Shown in pieces: positions 17,031-24,918 of a DNA stretch of 63,916 nucleotides. Origin of the DNA: CAXBDP01 sp964598395. GTDB lineage: Bacteria > Bacteroidota > Bacteroidia > Cytophagales > Cyclobacteriaceae. Each line of letters opens with the position of its first letter. The first letter of the stretch is position 1. The position numbers were made by a program, and so were the translations under genes. The stretch covers positions 1 to 63,916 of the forward strand of contig CAZRBW010000010.1 of the NCBI GenBank assembly GCA_964598395.1, in the 5' to 3' direction. Under the pieces are notes generated by a model. The model had not been told where the DNA came from. It saw only the letters and a program-made list of their open reading frames with translations, and made no database searches.

Positions 17031-17957
17031 TTATTCAAGAAGTTTAAATGCAACCATACTCACCCTAGAATCGGTAGTTAATGGATTGTATATGAGTTCG
17101 CCTTTCGACAGGAAACTTGTTCCTATAAAATACAGCTTCGAAGATTCGCTTAAGGTAATATCCACGTCCTTAAATATTTGCCCTTCGAGTTCAATTTCTG
17201 GGATAGTGAAATTATATTGATAATCAGTCACTCCATTTGAGTTAGCTCCTCCAGATGTCACCAATTCACGAGAAGGTTGATATTTTTGAATAAGAGCTTG
17301 GCCGAGTTCACTCTTAGCTGGGATGTACAGAGATTTCCCTGCGCCCAAATCAACAATCATTTTTTGCTCAATTCCATCGTAATTGAGTATGAAATAAGGA
17401 AAAACACCTCGAGTAAATTTGCTCACTATATAGTCGCTTGAAATAGGAAACTCTTCTTTATCAAGATCCAATTCTTTATCCGCAAACCTGAATTTCCAGT
17501 TGTACTCATTGAGTATATTAAGGCCTAGTATTCCAACATTGAAAGGGTCAAGTATTTTTGACGGCTTTATCAAAAGATTATTCACGTAAAAACTATTTCC
17601 AACCACAAGACTATCTACTGTATGCAGTCTACTTTTAGATCTCTTATTCAAATAATCGCGGGTGATGTGTTTGATGGGAGTTTTTTCAAGACCATAATTA
17701 CCAACCCATTGCTCAGGAAATATGCTATATCCGGCATAAGTATCTAGCATCAAGCTTACCGAATCGTCTTTTAGCTGAGCATTAATAAAAATTCTACCAT
17801 CATCATTTAAGCTGACCTGAATACTTGAAGGTAAAGTATCAATAGGAATTACCTTTCTGCTCGGAGTCTTGTAAGAGCTACATGATACTCCAAACAGTAA
17901 AACCAAAATGATTGATAGTTTGGTAAAATAATCATTCTTTGAAAATGAACCTTTCAT
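17031..17957 (-). CDS. Lipoprotein with retropepsin-like (aspartyl protease) fold
   Basis: A 308-residue exported lipoprotein (signal peptide ending FGVSC). Two similar halves, VSLMLDTYAGYSIFPE and QKMIVDLGAGKSLYIP, correspond to the two Asp-containing loops of bacterial retropepsin-like proteins. In both, the usual Asp-Thr/Ser-Gly triad is altered (Asp-Thr-Tyr-Ala and Asp-Leu-Gly-Ala), so activity is uncertain. It sits 29 bases downstream of the Crp/Fnr gene. It may be a peptidase or a non-catalytic binding protein. Confidence 0.6.
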   Translation of the reverse strand: MKGSFSKNDYFTKLSIILVLLFGVSCSSYKTPSRKVIPIDTLPSSIQVSLNDDGRIFINAQLKDDSVSLMLDTYAGYSIFPEQWVGNYGLEKTPIKHITRDYLNKRSKSRLHTVDSLVVGNSFYVNNLLIKPSKILDPFNVGILGLNILNEYNWKFRFADKELDLDKEEFPISSDYIVSKFTRGVFPYFILNYDGIEQKMIVDLGAGKSLYIPAKSELGQALIQKYQPSRELVTSGGANSNGVTDYQYNFTIPEIELEGQIFKDVDITLSESSKLYFIGTSFLSKGELIYNPLTTDSRVSMVAFKLLE

Positions 17958-17986
17958 AAGTCACATAAAATACCAGAAATAAAACT

Positions 17987-18631
17987 CTACTTAAGATTAA
18001 CTAACTCCACCTGATTTCTATGCAAAATTACCATTCCTTTTTGCTCCATCTTTTTCAGCAGTCGAGAAATAACCTCCCGCGATGAGTTGAGTTCAGTGGC
18101 AATTTCCTGATGGGATACATTTAGTATATTGGTTTTAAATGCGCGTTGATTCTTTTTCAGGTAGAATTCCAATCGCTCATCCAAAGCGCGGAAAGCAATC
18201 TGATCGATCGTTTCGAGTAATTCTTCAAATCGTGATCTGTACGTTTCTAATACAAAATAATACCAACTGCGATACTCTTTCATCCACTGATCCATCAGCT
18301 GCAAAGGCACCATAAGCACGGTAGTTTCGGTAATCGCTTTGGCCATGATCACGCTAGTTTCATTTTTAGCTGCACAAATCATGGATAGTGCACAAGCATT
18401 CCCGCTTTCCAAATGGTACATGAAAAATTCACCACCATCCATATCTTCTCTGTAGAGCTTTACGAGACCATCCAATATCAGCACGGTGGACTTAAAATAC
18501 TGCCCAGTACGCATCAACAATTCATCAGGCTGGAAGACTTTTACTGTACCATTTTCTTCCAAAGCGTCGAGCAAATCTTGCTCAAAATGTGGGAAAAGTG
18601 ATTTTAATTGATCTTTATTTAGGGATTCCAT
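17987..18631 (-). CDS. Crp/Fnr family transcription regulator
   Basis: A 214-residue regulator: an N-terminal cyclic-nucleotide-type sensor domain (about 15-130) and a C-terminal winged helix (about 150-214). The recognition helix SSREVISRLLKKME contains Arg185, Glu186 and Arg190, equivalent to Arg180, Glu181 and Arg185 of E. coli CRP, which read GTGA. Sites of that type stand before cstB, the peroxiredoxin gene and sulP. The sensor domain has Cys80 and Cys86, which could sense redox state or persulfide, but no FNR iron-sulfur cysteine cluster. Its ATG overlaps the methyltransferase stop by one base. The codons for Ser-Arg-Glu-Val of the recognition helix are one GCGGGAGG copy. Confidence 0.88.
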   Translation of the reverse strand: MESLNKDQLKSLFPHFEQDLLDALEENGTVKVFQPDELLMRTGQYFKSTVLILDGLVKLYREDMDGGEFFMYHLESGNACALSMICAAKNETSVIMAKAITETTVLMVPLQLMDQWMKEYRSWYYFVLETYRSRFEELLETIDQIAFRALDERLEFYLKKNQRAFKTNILNVSHQEIATELNSSREVISRLLKKMEQKGMVILHRNQVELVNLK

Positions 18632-19386
18632 TATGTATTTTTTCGTGCATATATTCTCACCACCGAAGCATCGCCATTGTGGCCTAATCCTTCGTCTAAG
18701 GTAACTATCCTTTCGGTGGCTTCTATTATTTCTAGACTTTTAAAGTCTTCTACCAACTCCTTCAAGTCGAATAACATGGATAAATCTTTAGGCCCGCCAG
18801 AGCTATTGCCTAATTGACTTTTGCTGAATCCTTCTAGAATAAGGTGTCCACCAGGTTTCAATGCATCAAGTAATTTTCTGTGCCATGCTCGTCTCAAGTA
18901 TTGCGGCAAATGAATATATATCAAACCAATAGCCTCAAAATACCTATCCTTCAGTTCAGCAGCTGTAATATCCACCAAGTAATATTCTAAAGAAACCTTA
19001 TACGCATGTGCCAAGGCCAATGCTTTATTACGGCCTTCTGCACTTTGGTCGAGTGCGATTACTTGCCAGCCAGCTTTGGCCGCGAAAATCGCATTTCGTC
19101 CTTCACCCTCACCTGGGAGCAAAAGTGTGCTAGGAGTTAATTCAGCCAGCTTTAGGGCGAAATATTGATTGGGTTTTTCGCCATATAGGTAATCCTCCCG
19201 TTTGAATTTTTCATCCCAAAAAGATGCTCCAGTAGGTTTATCGGGATCTTCATTCATAGCCAAACCAGCCATCATTTTCAGGTCGCCAGATTTTATCCAG
19301 CCATCATTTGGGTTATCGCTAAGAAAAGTATTTTTAAAACAGCTCATTATTTTGATTTGTGGAATAGAAACAAGGACTTGGTTCAA
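18631..19386 (-). CDS. Class I SAM-dependent methyltransferase (TehB/thiopurine-like)
   Basis: Up to 251 residues; the core begins at FWDEKFKREDYLYGEKPNQYF, so starts at Met44 (19257) or other internal Met are possible. The SAM-binding strand and loop read LLLPGEGEGRNAIFAAKAGW, with the acidic residue in VIALDQS. Such proteins methylate tellurite, thiols or small molecules. Its one-base overlap with the Crp/Fnr gene points to a shared transcript. Methylation of sulfide or thiols would fit the neighbourhood, but this is inference. Confidence 0.8.
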   Translation of the reverse strand: MNQVLVSIPQIKIMSCFKNTFLSDNPNDGWIKSGDLKMMAGLAMNEDPDKPTGASFWDEKFKREDYLYGEKPNQYFALKLAELTPSTLLLPGEGEGRNAIFAAKAGWQVIALDQSAEGRNKALALAHAYKVSLEYYLVDITAAELKDRYFEAIGLIYIHLPQYLRRAWHRKLLDALKPGGHLILEGFSKSQLGNSSGGPKDLSMLFDLKELVEDFKSLEIIEATERIVTLDEGLGHNGDASVVRIYARKNT

Positions 19387-19412
19387 AAGGGTTCTTTAGG
19401 GTAGATATTAAA

Positions 19413-19913
19413 TTACTGGTAGGCCTTTTCGCCTTTACTAAGCCAAATGCCCCAAGTAGAACTGTAGGGATGGATGCGGGAGGTTTTTTGGCCTTGAGCA
19501 TCTACAACTTCATTTCCCTGATTTACCCACTCAAATATCCCTCCGTAAAGATTTCGCACATCTTCGAAGCCGTTATCAAGTAGTTGACGAGTGATTTTCT
19601 CACTTCGATATCCAACTGAACAATAAACCACAATCGGCTGATGCTTATCCAAATGCATTACACTGGCCAGGTCGAAATCTTCGAAACCGATATAGCTAGC
19701 ATTGGGGATATGACTCACATTAAACTCTTCCCGTTGCCGAGCGTCAAGCAAGATGATGTTCTTATTATCCTTCAATTGTGTCACACTTAGCACTGGCACT
19801 GTATCATCCAATATAGATTGGAGCATTAGATGATAACTGCGCGATTCTACATCGGGCGATTTGCAAGAAACAAGTCCCAAAAAAAAGAGGGTATTTAGTA
19901 GAAGCTTTCGCAT
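19413..19913 (-). CDS. Rhodanese-domain lipoprotein with C-terminal extension
   Basis: A 166-residue lipoprotein (signal ending GLVSC, Cys17) with one rhodanese domain: LLDARQREEFNVSHIPNA and the catalytic loop VVYCSVGYRSEK. After the domain comes a conserved-type tail (RIHPYSSTWGIWL). It should act as a periplasmic or outer-membrane sulfurtransferase. It lies 26 bases upstream of the methyltransferase gene and is the fourth rhodanese-type gene in 10 kb. Confidence 0.85.
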   Translation of the reverse strand: MRKLLLNTLFFLGLVSCKSPDVESRSYHLMLQSILDDTVPVLSVTQLKDNKNIILLDARQREEFNVSHIPNASYIGFEDFDLASVMHLDKHQPIVVYCSVGYRSEKITRQLLDNGFEDVRNLYGGIFEWVNQGNEVVDAQGQKTSRIHPYSSTWGIWLSKGEKAYQ

Positions 19914-20020
19914 GGTAGCAGCATTTCAATCAGTTCTTGACTGATCAACAAAGGATTCAATAAAAAAATTACTTTGAAAAATTACCAAGTATAAGGAAAA
20001 ATCAAGTGGATATTTGAGCG

Positions 20021-20428
20021 TTATTGCGTGATATTAATATTAATTTTCTCAAGTTTAACCAATTGCTTTGCCGATGCAACTTGAAGTATATATGGGAAAA
20101 TGACCTTTTCTTCAAAATGAATATTCCCTTCTAGTTCAGATAATAATTGCTTTGCAAGCAAAAAACCAAAATCATCTAAAGTACAGATATCGGCAATTCT
20201 CTGATGCTCTAAAAGAGCTTGCTTAACAAGCGGATGGTCTAAACCTAATATTGGAAAGATATACTTCTCTTCAAAATCAAAATGGTGAATTAGATGCTTC
20301 TCATAAAGCTCTAAAGAGATTACTTTAAGCTTTTTCAAATTTGTCTTCCTGACTGATTCTTTACGTATTTCATGGCTTAGTGCCAAAATAAGTTTGTGAT
20401 CTTGAATAAGTCGTTCAAATTTTGCCAT
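20021..20428 (-). CDS. Hemerythrin-like (HHE) metal-binding protein
   Basis: A 135-residue all-helical protein. The His and Glu ligands of the HHE fold are visible: IQDHKLILALSHEIRKES, then KHLIHHFDFEEKYIFP, LLEHQRIAD and NIHFEEKVIFP. Such proteins bind a di-iron centre and handle O2, NO or iron; short stand-alone ones may relate to the RIC/YtfE repair proteins. Two TTTACA/TGTAAA palindromes lie in its upstream region, so it is probably regulated on its own. Confidence 0.8.
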   Translation of the reverse strand: MAKFERLIQDHKLILALSHEIRKESVRKTNLKKLKVISLELYEKHLIHHFDFEEKYIFPILGLDHPLVKQALLEHQRIADICTLDDFGFLLAKQLLSELEGNIHFEEKVIFPYILQVASAKQLVKLEKININITQ

Positions 20429-20432
20429 AACA

Positions 20433-20490
20433 TTTACAGTATTCGTTGTAAAACTAATTTCAAAATAAGAAATGTTTTTACAAATGTAAA
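20433..20490 (-). promoter_or_regulatory. Palindromic candidate operators upstream of the hemerythrin-like gene
   Basis: Two inverted pairs of the same arms are present: TTTACA...TGTAAA with eight bases between (20433-20452), and TTTACAAATGTAAA (20477-20490). A near -7 element, TTATTTTG on the minus strand (20468-20461), lies between them. The arms differ from the GTGA boxes of the sulfur promoters, so another regulator would bind here. Confidence 0.4.
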
Positions 20491-20577
20491 TAGTTTCTAC
20501 AAGTACTTAAAGAAGCGATCATGTAGTTAGTGAAAGGTAGTTAATTACAATACTCCTACTAAAATATCTTGCACTAA

Positions 20578-21273
20578 TTAGCTTAGGTTAGGGACAAACT
20601 CATGAGTTAAGGATTTCACACTTTCCCGATAATAAAGGTAGGTCGGGTCTTCAACTTTCAATATTTGTAGATTTTCTTTTATAGCCCTTTCGAATAAATC
20701 AGAATCCTCACTCAATCGGATATTTTTGAATCCTTTAAGTTTGAGGATTTCTTTTCGCTCAATCACAAATGTGCCTCCTATGATGCAGTCAGTCACTTTT
20801 ACAATTTGGTTTGAGCCATCCTTGTGAGGCATCCATTGATTGCCGATCACGGAAACTCCACCGTGAAGAAAAACAAGATCAGGGCTTTCAAGTAACACTC
20901 TTTTTCGTATTTCAAGATGCTCAGGATGAAATTCATCATCAGAATCGAGAAAGGTAATAAACTTGCCAGAGGCTACGAATATGCCTGTGTTTTTTGCCTT
21001 TGCGGCACCTTTGTTCGACTGGAATATATATTTGATTTGGGAGTGATTTTCAATAATTGGAATTAACAAGTCAAAAGTATCATCTGTGCTTCCATCATCT
21101 ACAATGATTGCTTCCCAGTCTGTTTCAGTTTGAGCTAACAAGGAAGTTAAAGCTCTCAATATGGTTTTGCTGCGATTAAAAGTAGGAATGACTACAGAGA
21201 AGAATGGCTCATTGGTAAATTGAGGATAAGGATTACCTTCAAATTTTGAATCACCATTGGGAAAGCTTGACAT
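20578..21273 (-). CDS. Family 2 glycosyltransferase
   Basis: About 231 residues from the ATG at 21273; an upstream in-frame ATG at 21336 would add 21 residues without family similarity. The GT-A core is clear: FFSVVIPTFNRSKTILRALTSL, then IIVDDGSTDDT, NKGAAKAKNTG and the metal-binding LDSDDEFHPEH. It transfers a sugar from a nucleotide donor, usually to a polysaccharide or lipid-linked glycan. It stands alone between the sulfur region and the tRNA gene. Confidence 0.85.
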   Translation of the reverse strand: MSSFPNGDSKFEGNPYPQFTNEPFFSVVIPTFNRSKTILRALTSLLAQTETDWEAIIVDDGSTDDTFDLLIPIIENHSQIKYIFQSNKGAAKAKNTGIFVASGKFITFLDSDDEFHPEHLEIRKRVLLESPDLVFLHGGVSVIGNQWMPHKDGSNQIVKVTDCIIGGTFVIERKEILKLKGFKNIRLSEDSDLFERAIKENLQILKVEDPTYLYYRESVKSLTHEFVPNLS

Positions 21274-21420
21274 TTTTAAGGACGTTAGATATTTATACTT
21301 TAGGATTATGAACATGATGCTGATGTGATTGTTCAAAACACTTTACCTCACCCTGCCATTGGCTCTCGTGAACCCGCCAATAGGAACTACTCTAATACCA
21401 AACCGACATAAATAGAAAAA

Positions 21421-21440
21421 CCTGATAGACAACTATCAGG
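21421..21440 (-). terminator. Hairpin terminator, distal copy
   Basis: CCTGATAG-ACAA-CTATCAGG is a perfect eight-pair stem with a four-base loop. Read on the minus strand it is followed by TTTTTCTATTT. It duplicates the terminator at 21549-21568. Confidence 0.75.
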
Positions 21441-21548
21441 CTTGGTCGGGATGGCGGGATTACTCATTCGCAAAGGCATGCCGCACGGGGCCCTCGTGAA
21501 CCCGCCAATAGGATCTATTCTGAGGCCAAACCGTCATAAATAGAAAAA

Positions 21549-21568
21549 CCTGATAGACAACTATCAGG
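21549..21568 (-). terminator. Hairpin terminator of tRNA-Pro, proximal copy
   Basis: The same perfect CCTGATAG hairpin with a T-rich tail on the minus strand, immediately at the edge of the assembly gap on the 3' side of tRNA-Pro. It is the expected transcription stop for that tRNA. Confidence 0.75.
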
Positions 21569-21668
21569 NNNNNNNNNNNNNNNNNNNNNNNNNNNNNNNN
21601 NNNNNNNNNNNNNNNNNNNNNNNNNNNNNNNNNNNNNNNNNNNNNNNNNNNNNNNNNNNNNNNNNNNN
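21569..21668. other. Assembly gap of 100 N
   Basis: Exactly 100 undetermined bases, a size typically used for gaps of unknown length. Comparison with the upstream repeat unit suggests the missing DNA may be as short as the four bases CTTG, or may hold more copies of the 128-bp unit. Confidence 0.95.
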
Positions 21669-21743
21669 GTCGGGATGGCGGGATTCGAACCCACGACCTC
21701 TCGCACCCCATGCGAGCACGCTACCGGACTGCGCTACATCCCG
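21669..21743 (-). tRNA. tRNA-Pro (anticodon GGG)
   Basis: On the minus strand the gene starts CGGGATGTAGCGCAG and ends at the gap in CATCCCGAC. Acceptor arms CGGGATG/CATCCCG pair fully, the D arm is GCGC/GCGT, the anticodon stem is CTCGC/GCGAG with loop ATGGGGT, and the T arm is GTGGG-TTCGAAT-CCCGC. The anticodon GGG (21709-21707) reads CCC and CCU. Only the first C of CCA is visible before the N run; the partial copy at 21443-21461 shows an encoded CCA. Confidence 0.95.
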
Positions 21744-21979
21744 ATACTTATTCCAAGCGGAAGAAATGGATTCGTTGCTCCATTCCTCCCGCTTTTCATA
21801 ATGTGCTTGCATGCCGAGGTGAAATTCATCTCCAACGTTAGCTCAAAATTAATAAATTAAATTTTATACTGAGGAAACATCCAACGGGATTTATTCGGTT
21901 ACTTTTGAGGTTTATATTCCAAAAGACCTAAATCGGCAAAGCCATGATTTTGTCGTAAATTGCCAAAAATTCTAATCAT

Positions 21980-23623
21980 ATGATCCGTTCAATTGTCCTC
22001 TTCATTACTCTAAGTATTACCTTTTCTGTACAAGCACAGACGGAAAGGCAACCTGATGAAAGACCAAAACTCGTTGTTGGTATTGTGGTAGATCAGATGC
22101 GTCAAGAGTATTTACATCGCTTCTATCCGCACTTTGTTGATGGAGGTTTTAAGCGTTTCACAGAGCAAGGCTTCGAAGCTAAAAATGGGCATTACGATTA
22201 TATTCCTACTTATACCGGCCCAGGTCATGCTTCGGTTTACACGGGCACTTCACCAATGGTACATGGGGTTATTGGCAATAGTTTTTACTCAAAGGAACTT
22301 GGCCGAATGATCTACTGCGCCGAAGACACCACTGTCACAAATCTAGGCGGAACAGCCATAAATGGTCAAATTTCACCAAAAAATTTACTATCTACCACCC
22401 TGCCAGATGAACTCAAAATGTTTAGCAGTCAGCGATCGAAAGTGATTGGTATTTCTGTAAAGGATAGAGGTGCAGCGCTACCTGCAGGATTTCTTGCTGA
22501 TGGTGCCTATTGGTACGATAGCGAAACGGGCGAAATGATGTCCAGCACATGGTATTTTGACGAATTGCCACAATGGGTGCAAGATTTTAACAATAAAAAG
22601 ATGGTAGATGAATATCTATCACAGATGTGGAATACACTACTACCAATAGAAAGCTATGTAGAAAGTGATCCTGACAACCGTCCGTATGAGCGAAATATAG
22701 GTGGTGGTGAGACTCCCACTTTTCCCTATGATTTGCCTAAAATGAAAGAGGCGGGAGGATATAGTATTTTGCCAAATACCCCATTTGGCAATACACTTGT
22801 ATTTGATATGGCAAAAAGTGCCATCAAAGCTGAAAATCTCGGCAATGGTGAATTTACAGATTTCCTAGCCATCAGTTTTTCCTCAACCGATTACATTGGC
22901 CATGCATTTGGCGCCTATTCTAAGGAGATTCAAGACACCTATATCCGATTAGACCGTGAGCTCGCTGAGTTTTTCACACACTTGGATCAAACTGTTGGTG
23001 AAGGCAATTATCTCGTGTTCCTTACTGCTGACCATGGTGTTGCCAATGTGCCGCAACACATGCAAGATCTAAAAATGCCCGGCGGATATTACAATACTCG
23101 AGGAATTAGAAGTCTCATAAATTTGGCGTTAATTAACAAATACGCTGAAGGTGACCTAATACTTAATGTAAGTAATGAGCAGGTGTTTCTTAATACCAAA
23201 TTGATGAAAGAAAAAGGCATTGAAGCAAGTGAAATTGAATCTTATGTCGCTGCTAGTCTAATGGATTTGCCAGCAATCACTGGAGCATTTACCAAAACGG
23301 ATTTGAAGAAAAGTCTTCAATTAGCGGGTCAAGCCGAACTGGTTTGGAGAGGTTTTAACCCTCGCAGATCTGGTGATGTAACCTATGTGTTTGAGCCAAA
23401 CTATATTGACGGTGGCTATGGCCGAGTAGGCACTACACATGGCGCAGGCTGGAATTACGATACACACGTCCCAATACTATTTTATGGCTGGGGTATCAAA
23501 AAAGGTAGCACAACGGACAGATTGAGCATTACGGATATTGCACCAACAGTATCTACCATGCTCAATATTGGTTTACCAAGTGGCGCTACTGGTCAGCCAA
23601 TTAAAGCTATATTCGAAAAATAA
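21980..23623 (+). CDS. pafA: PafA-type alkaline phosphatase
   Basis: A 547-residue exported phosphatase (signal peptide ending SVQAQ) that releases phosphate from phosphomonoesters in the periplasm. It matches the phosphate-irrepressible PafA of Flavobacteria almost position for position: zinc ligand Asp38 in VVDQM, nucleophile Thr79 in YTGPGHAS, Asn100 in GNSFYS, Lys161 and Arg163 in KDRG, then DYIGHAFG and TADHG for the other metal ligands. The Thr nucleophile and Lys/Arg pair separate it from PhoA. It stands alone, followed by a hairpin. Confidence 0.93.
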   Translation: MIRSIVLFITLSITFSVQAQTERQPDERPKLVVGIVVDQMRQEYLHRFYPHFVDGGFKRFTEQGFEAKNGHYDYIPTYTGPGHASVYTGTSPMVHGVIGNSFYSKELGRMIYCAEDTTVTNLGGTAINGQISPKNLLSTTLPDELKMFSSQRSKVIGISVKDRGAALPAGFLADGAYWYDSETGEMMSSTWYFDELPQWVQDFNNKKMVDEYLSQMWNTLLPIESYVESDPDNRPYERNIGGGETPTFPYDLPKMKEAGGYSILPNTPFGNTLVFDMAKSAIKAENLGNGEFTDFLAISFSSTDYIGHAFGAYSKEIQDTYIRLDRELAEFFTHLDQTVGEGNYLVFLTADHGVANVPQHMQDLKMPGGYYNTRGIRSLINLALINKYAEGDLILNVSNEQVFLNTKLMKEKGIEASEIESYVAASLMDLPAITGAFTKTDLKKSLQLAGQAELVWRGFNPRRSGDVTYVFEPNYIDGGYGRVGTTHGAGWNYDTHVPILFYGWGIKKGSTTDRLSITDIAPTVSTMLNIGLPSGATGQPIKAIFEK

Positions 23624-23640
23624 TGTCACAATTGAATCTT

Positions 23641-23683
23641 AATGAAATGCCCAATTGATCTTAACCTTTTGGGCATTTTCATT
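23641..23683 (+). terminator. Hairpin downstream of pafA
   Basis: AATGAAATGCCCAA pairs with TTGGGCATTTTCATT across a 14-base loop, with one bulge. It lies 17 bases after the stop codon. There is no long T run after it, so termination is likely but not certain. Confidence 0.6.
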
Positions 23684-23869
23684 AAAAGCAAACAAGGAAG
23701 ACCTCCCGCCATTTTTTAATCAGCAAGAACAAACATTCAACAGCAAAATGAACCTCCGCTGGGTAGGTATTCGTATAGTAGCTGATTAATTTATAAATTG
23801 TGTGAAAAAGGTGGAAGTGAAAATTTCCGTTTTAATAAGAATCAAATAAAGAAAAACATCAAACAAGAA

Positions 23870-24463
23870 ATGAAAAAAGGACTCATAATTACGCTCGTAA
23901 TCATCGCTATTGTAGTCATAGGTGGTTATAGCTTTTTCAAAGGAACATACAACAGCATGGTGACCATGGAGGAAGGAGTAAGTGGATCATGGGCGCAGGT
24001 AGAAAACCAATATCAGCGTAGAGCCGACCTTATTCCCAATTTGGTGAATACCGTAAGAGGCTATGCAGATTTTGAGCAAGAAACACTCACTGGTGTAATC
24101 GAAGCCAGAGCAAAGGCCACTTCGGTACAGGTAAATGCCGAAAACCTCGACCCAGCTCAAATCGCGCAATTCCAACAAGCACAAGACGGACTATCAACTG
24201 CACTTGGCAGATTGATGGTGGTAGTCGAACGCTATCCTGATTTGAAAGCCAATGAGCAGTTTAGCCAACTTCAAGTACAATTGGAAGGCACGGAAAACAG
24301 AATTTCAGTTGAGAGAATGCGATTTAATGAATCTGTTCAAGGCTACAATGCATTCATCCGTCAGTTTCCCAAAAACATCATTGCTAATATGAGCGGCTTC
24401 GAGCGCAAAGGATATTTTGAAGCAAGCCAAGGCGCCGACCAAGCTCCTGTAGTTGAATTTTAA
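23870..24463 (+). CDS. LemA family membrane protein
   Basis: A 197-residue protein; the ATG at 23870 gives the usual N terminus MKKGLIITLVIIAIVVIGGY, one membrane helix, rather than the in-frame TG-start 72 bases upstream. LemA features follow: SWAQVENQYQRRADLIPNLV, then the long helical region with ATSVQVNAENLD and NAFIRQFPKNIIA. LemA proteins have a helical domain outside the cytoplasm and an unclear role. It starts a three-gene unit with two TPM-domain genes. Confidence 0.92.
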   Translation: MKKGLIITLVIIAIVVIGGYSFFKGTYNSMVTMEEGVSGSWAQVENQYQRRADLIPNLVNTVRGYADFEQETLTGVIEARAKATSVQVNAENLDPAQIAQFQQAQDGLSTALGRLMVVVERYPDLKANEQFSQLQVQLEGTENRISVERMRFNESVQGYNAFIRQFPKNIIANMSGFERKGYFEASQGADQAPVVEF

Positions 24464-24468
24464 TCGTT

Positions 24469-24903
24469 ATGCCTGAATTACATTTTACTGACCTAGATAG
24501 AAAATCCATCATTGACGCAATTGAGACTGCTGAAAAACAAAGTTCAGGAGAGATACAGGTGCATATCGAAAATAGATGTGCAGAAGATGTGTTAGATAGG
24601 GCTGCGGAAGTTTTTGCCTTACTCAAAATGCATAAAACTGAATTGCGAAATGGGGTACTTTTCTATCTAGCTGTCAAAGATCACAAATTTGCTGTACTTG
24701 GAGATAAAGGCATCAACGCGGTAGTGCCAGATCATTTCTGGGATGATGTAAAAGAATTGATGCAAAATCGCTTCCGCAAAGGTGAATTTACCGAAGGATT
24801 GCGGGAGGGTATTTTGCTAGCCGGCAATCAGCTGAAAAGCCATTTTCCAGACAAAGGTGATGGTAAAAATGAGTTGCCTAACACGATATCATTCGGAAAA
24901 TAA
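24469..24903 (+). CDS. TPM-domain protein without signal peptide
   Basis: A 144-residue protein with the TPM (TLP18.3/Psb32/MOLO-1) fold: SIIDAIETAEKQSSGEIQVHIE, FYLAVKDHKFAVLGDKGINA and FRKGEFTEGLREGILL. No transmembrane segment is seen. It begins five bases after the lemA stop and ten before the next TPM gene. TPM proteins have been linked to phosphatase activity and complex assembly; no substrate is known here. Confidence 0.85.
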   Translation: MPELHFTDLDRKSIIDAIETAEKQSSGEIQVHIENRCAEDVLDRAAEVFALLKMHKTELRNGVLFYLAVKDHKFAVLGDKGINAVVPDHFWDDVKELMQNRFRKGEFTEGLREGILLAGNQLKSHFPDKGDGKNELPNTISFGK

Positions 24904-24918
24904 TTACCCAAATTGACT

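Larger units (their letters stand above)
21365..21568. repeat. 128-bp tandem repeat containing tRNA 3' end and terminator pieces, running into the gap
   Basis: A 76-base block starting CTCGTGAACCCGCCAATAGG (21365-21440) is repeated at 21493-21568 with about six changes. The repeat period is 128 bases. Between them (21443-21461) is a copy of the last 19 bases of the tRNA-Pro gene including its CCA. The second block stops at the run of N. Confidence 0.8.

Noticed and set aside
14511..19960. A shared block ATCAACAAAGGATT at about 14518 and 19943, both before minus-strand genes, looked like a common operator.
   Set aside because: Exact 14-base matches are expected several times by chance in 64 kb of AT-rich DNA, and the flanks and distances to the starts differ.
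16939..20428. The whole sulfur region as a recent genomic island.
   Set aside because: No integrase, no flanking repeats around it and no visible change in base composition; the tRNA repeat is about 1 kb away and has no matching partner on the other side.
21460..21812. Minus-strand frames crossing the N run and the tRNA (with R-x-F-E-S-R-like peptide).
   Set aside because: They read through tRNA-Pro and undetermined bases; such peptides are the usual false translation of tRNA T arms.
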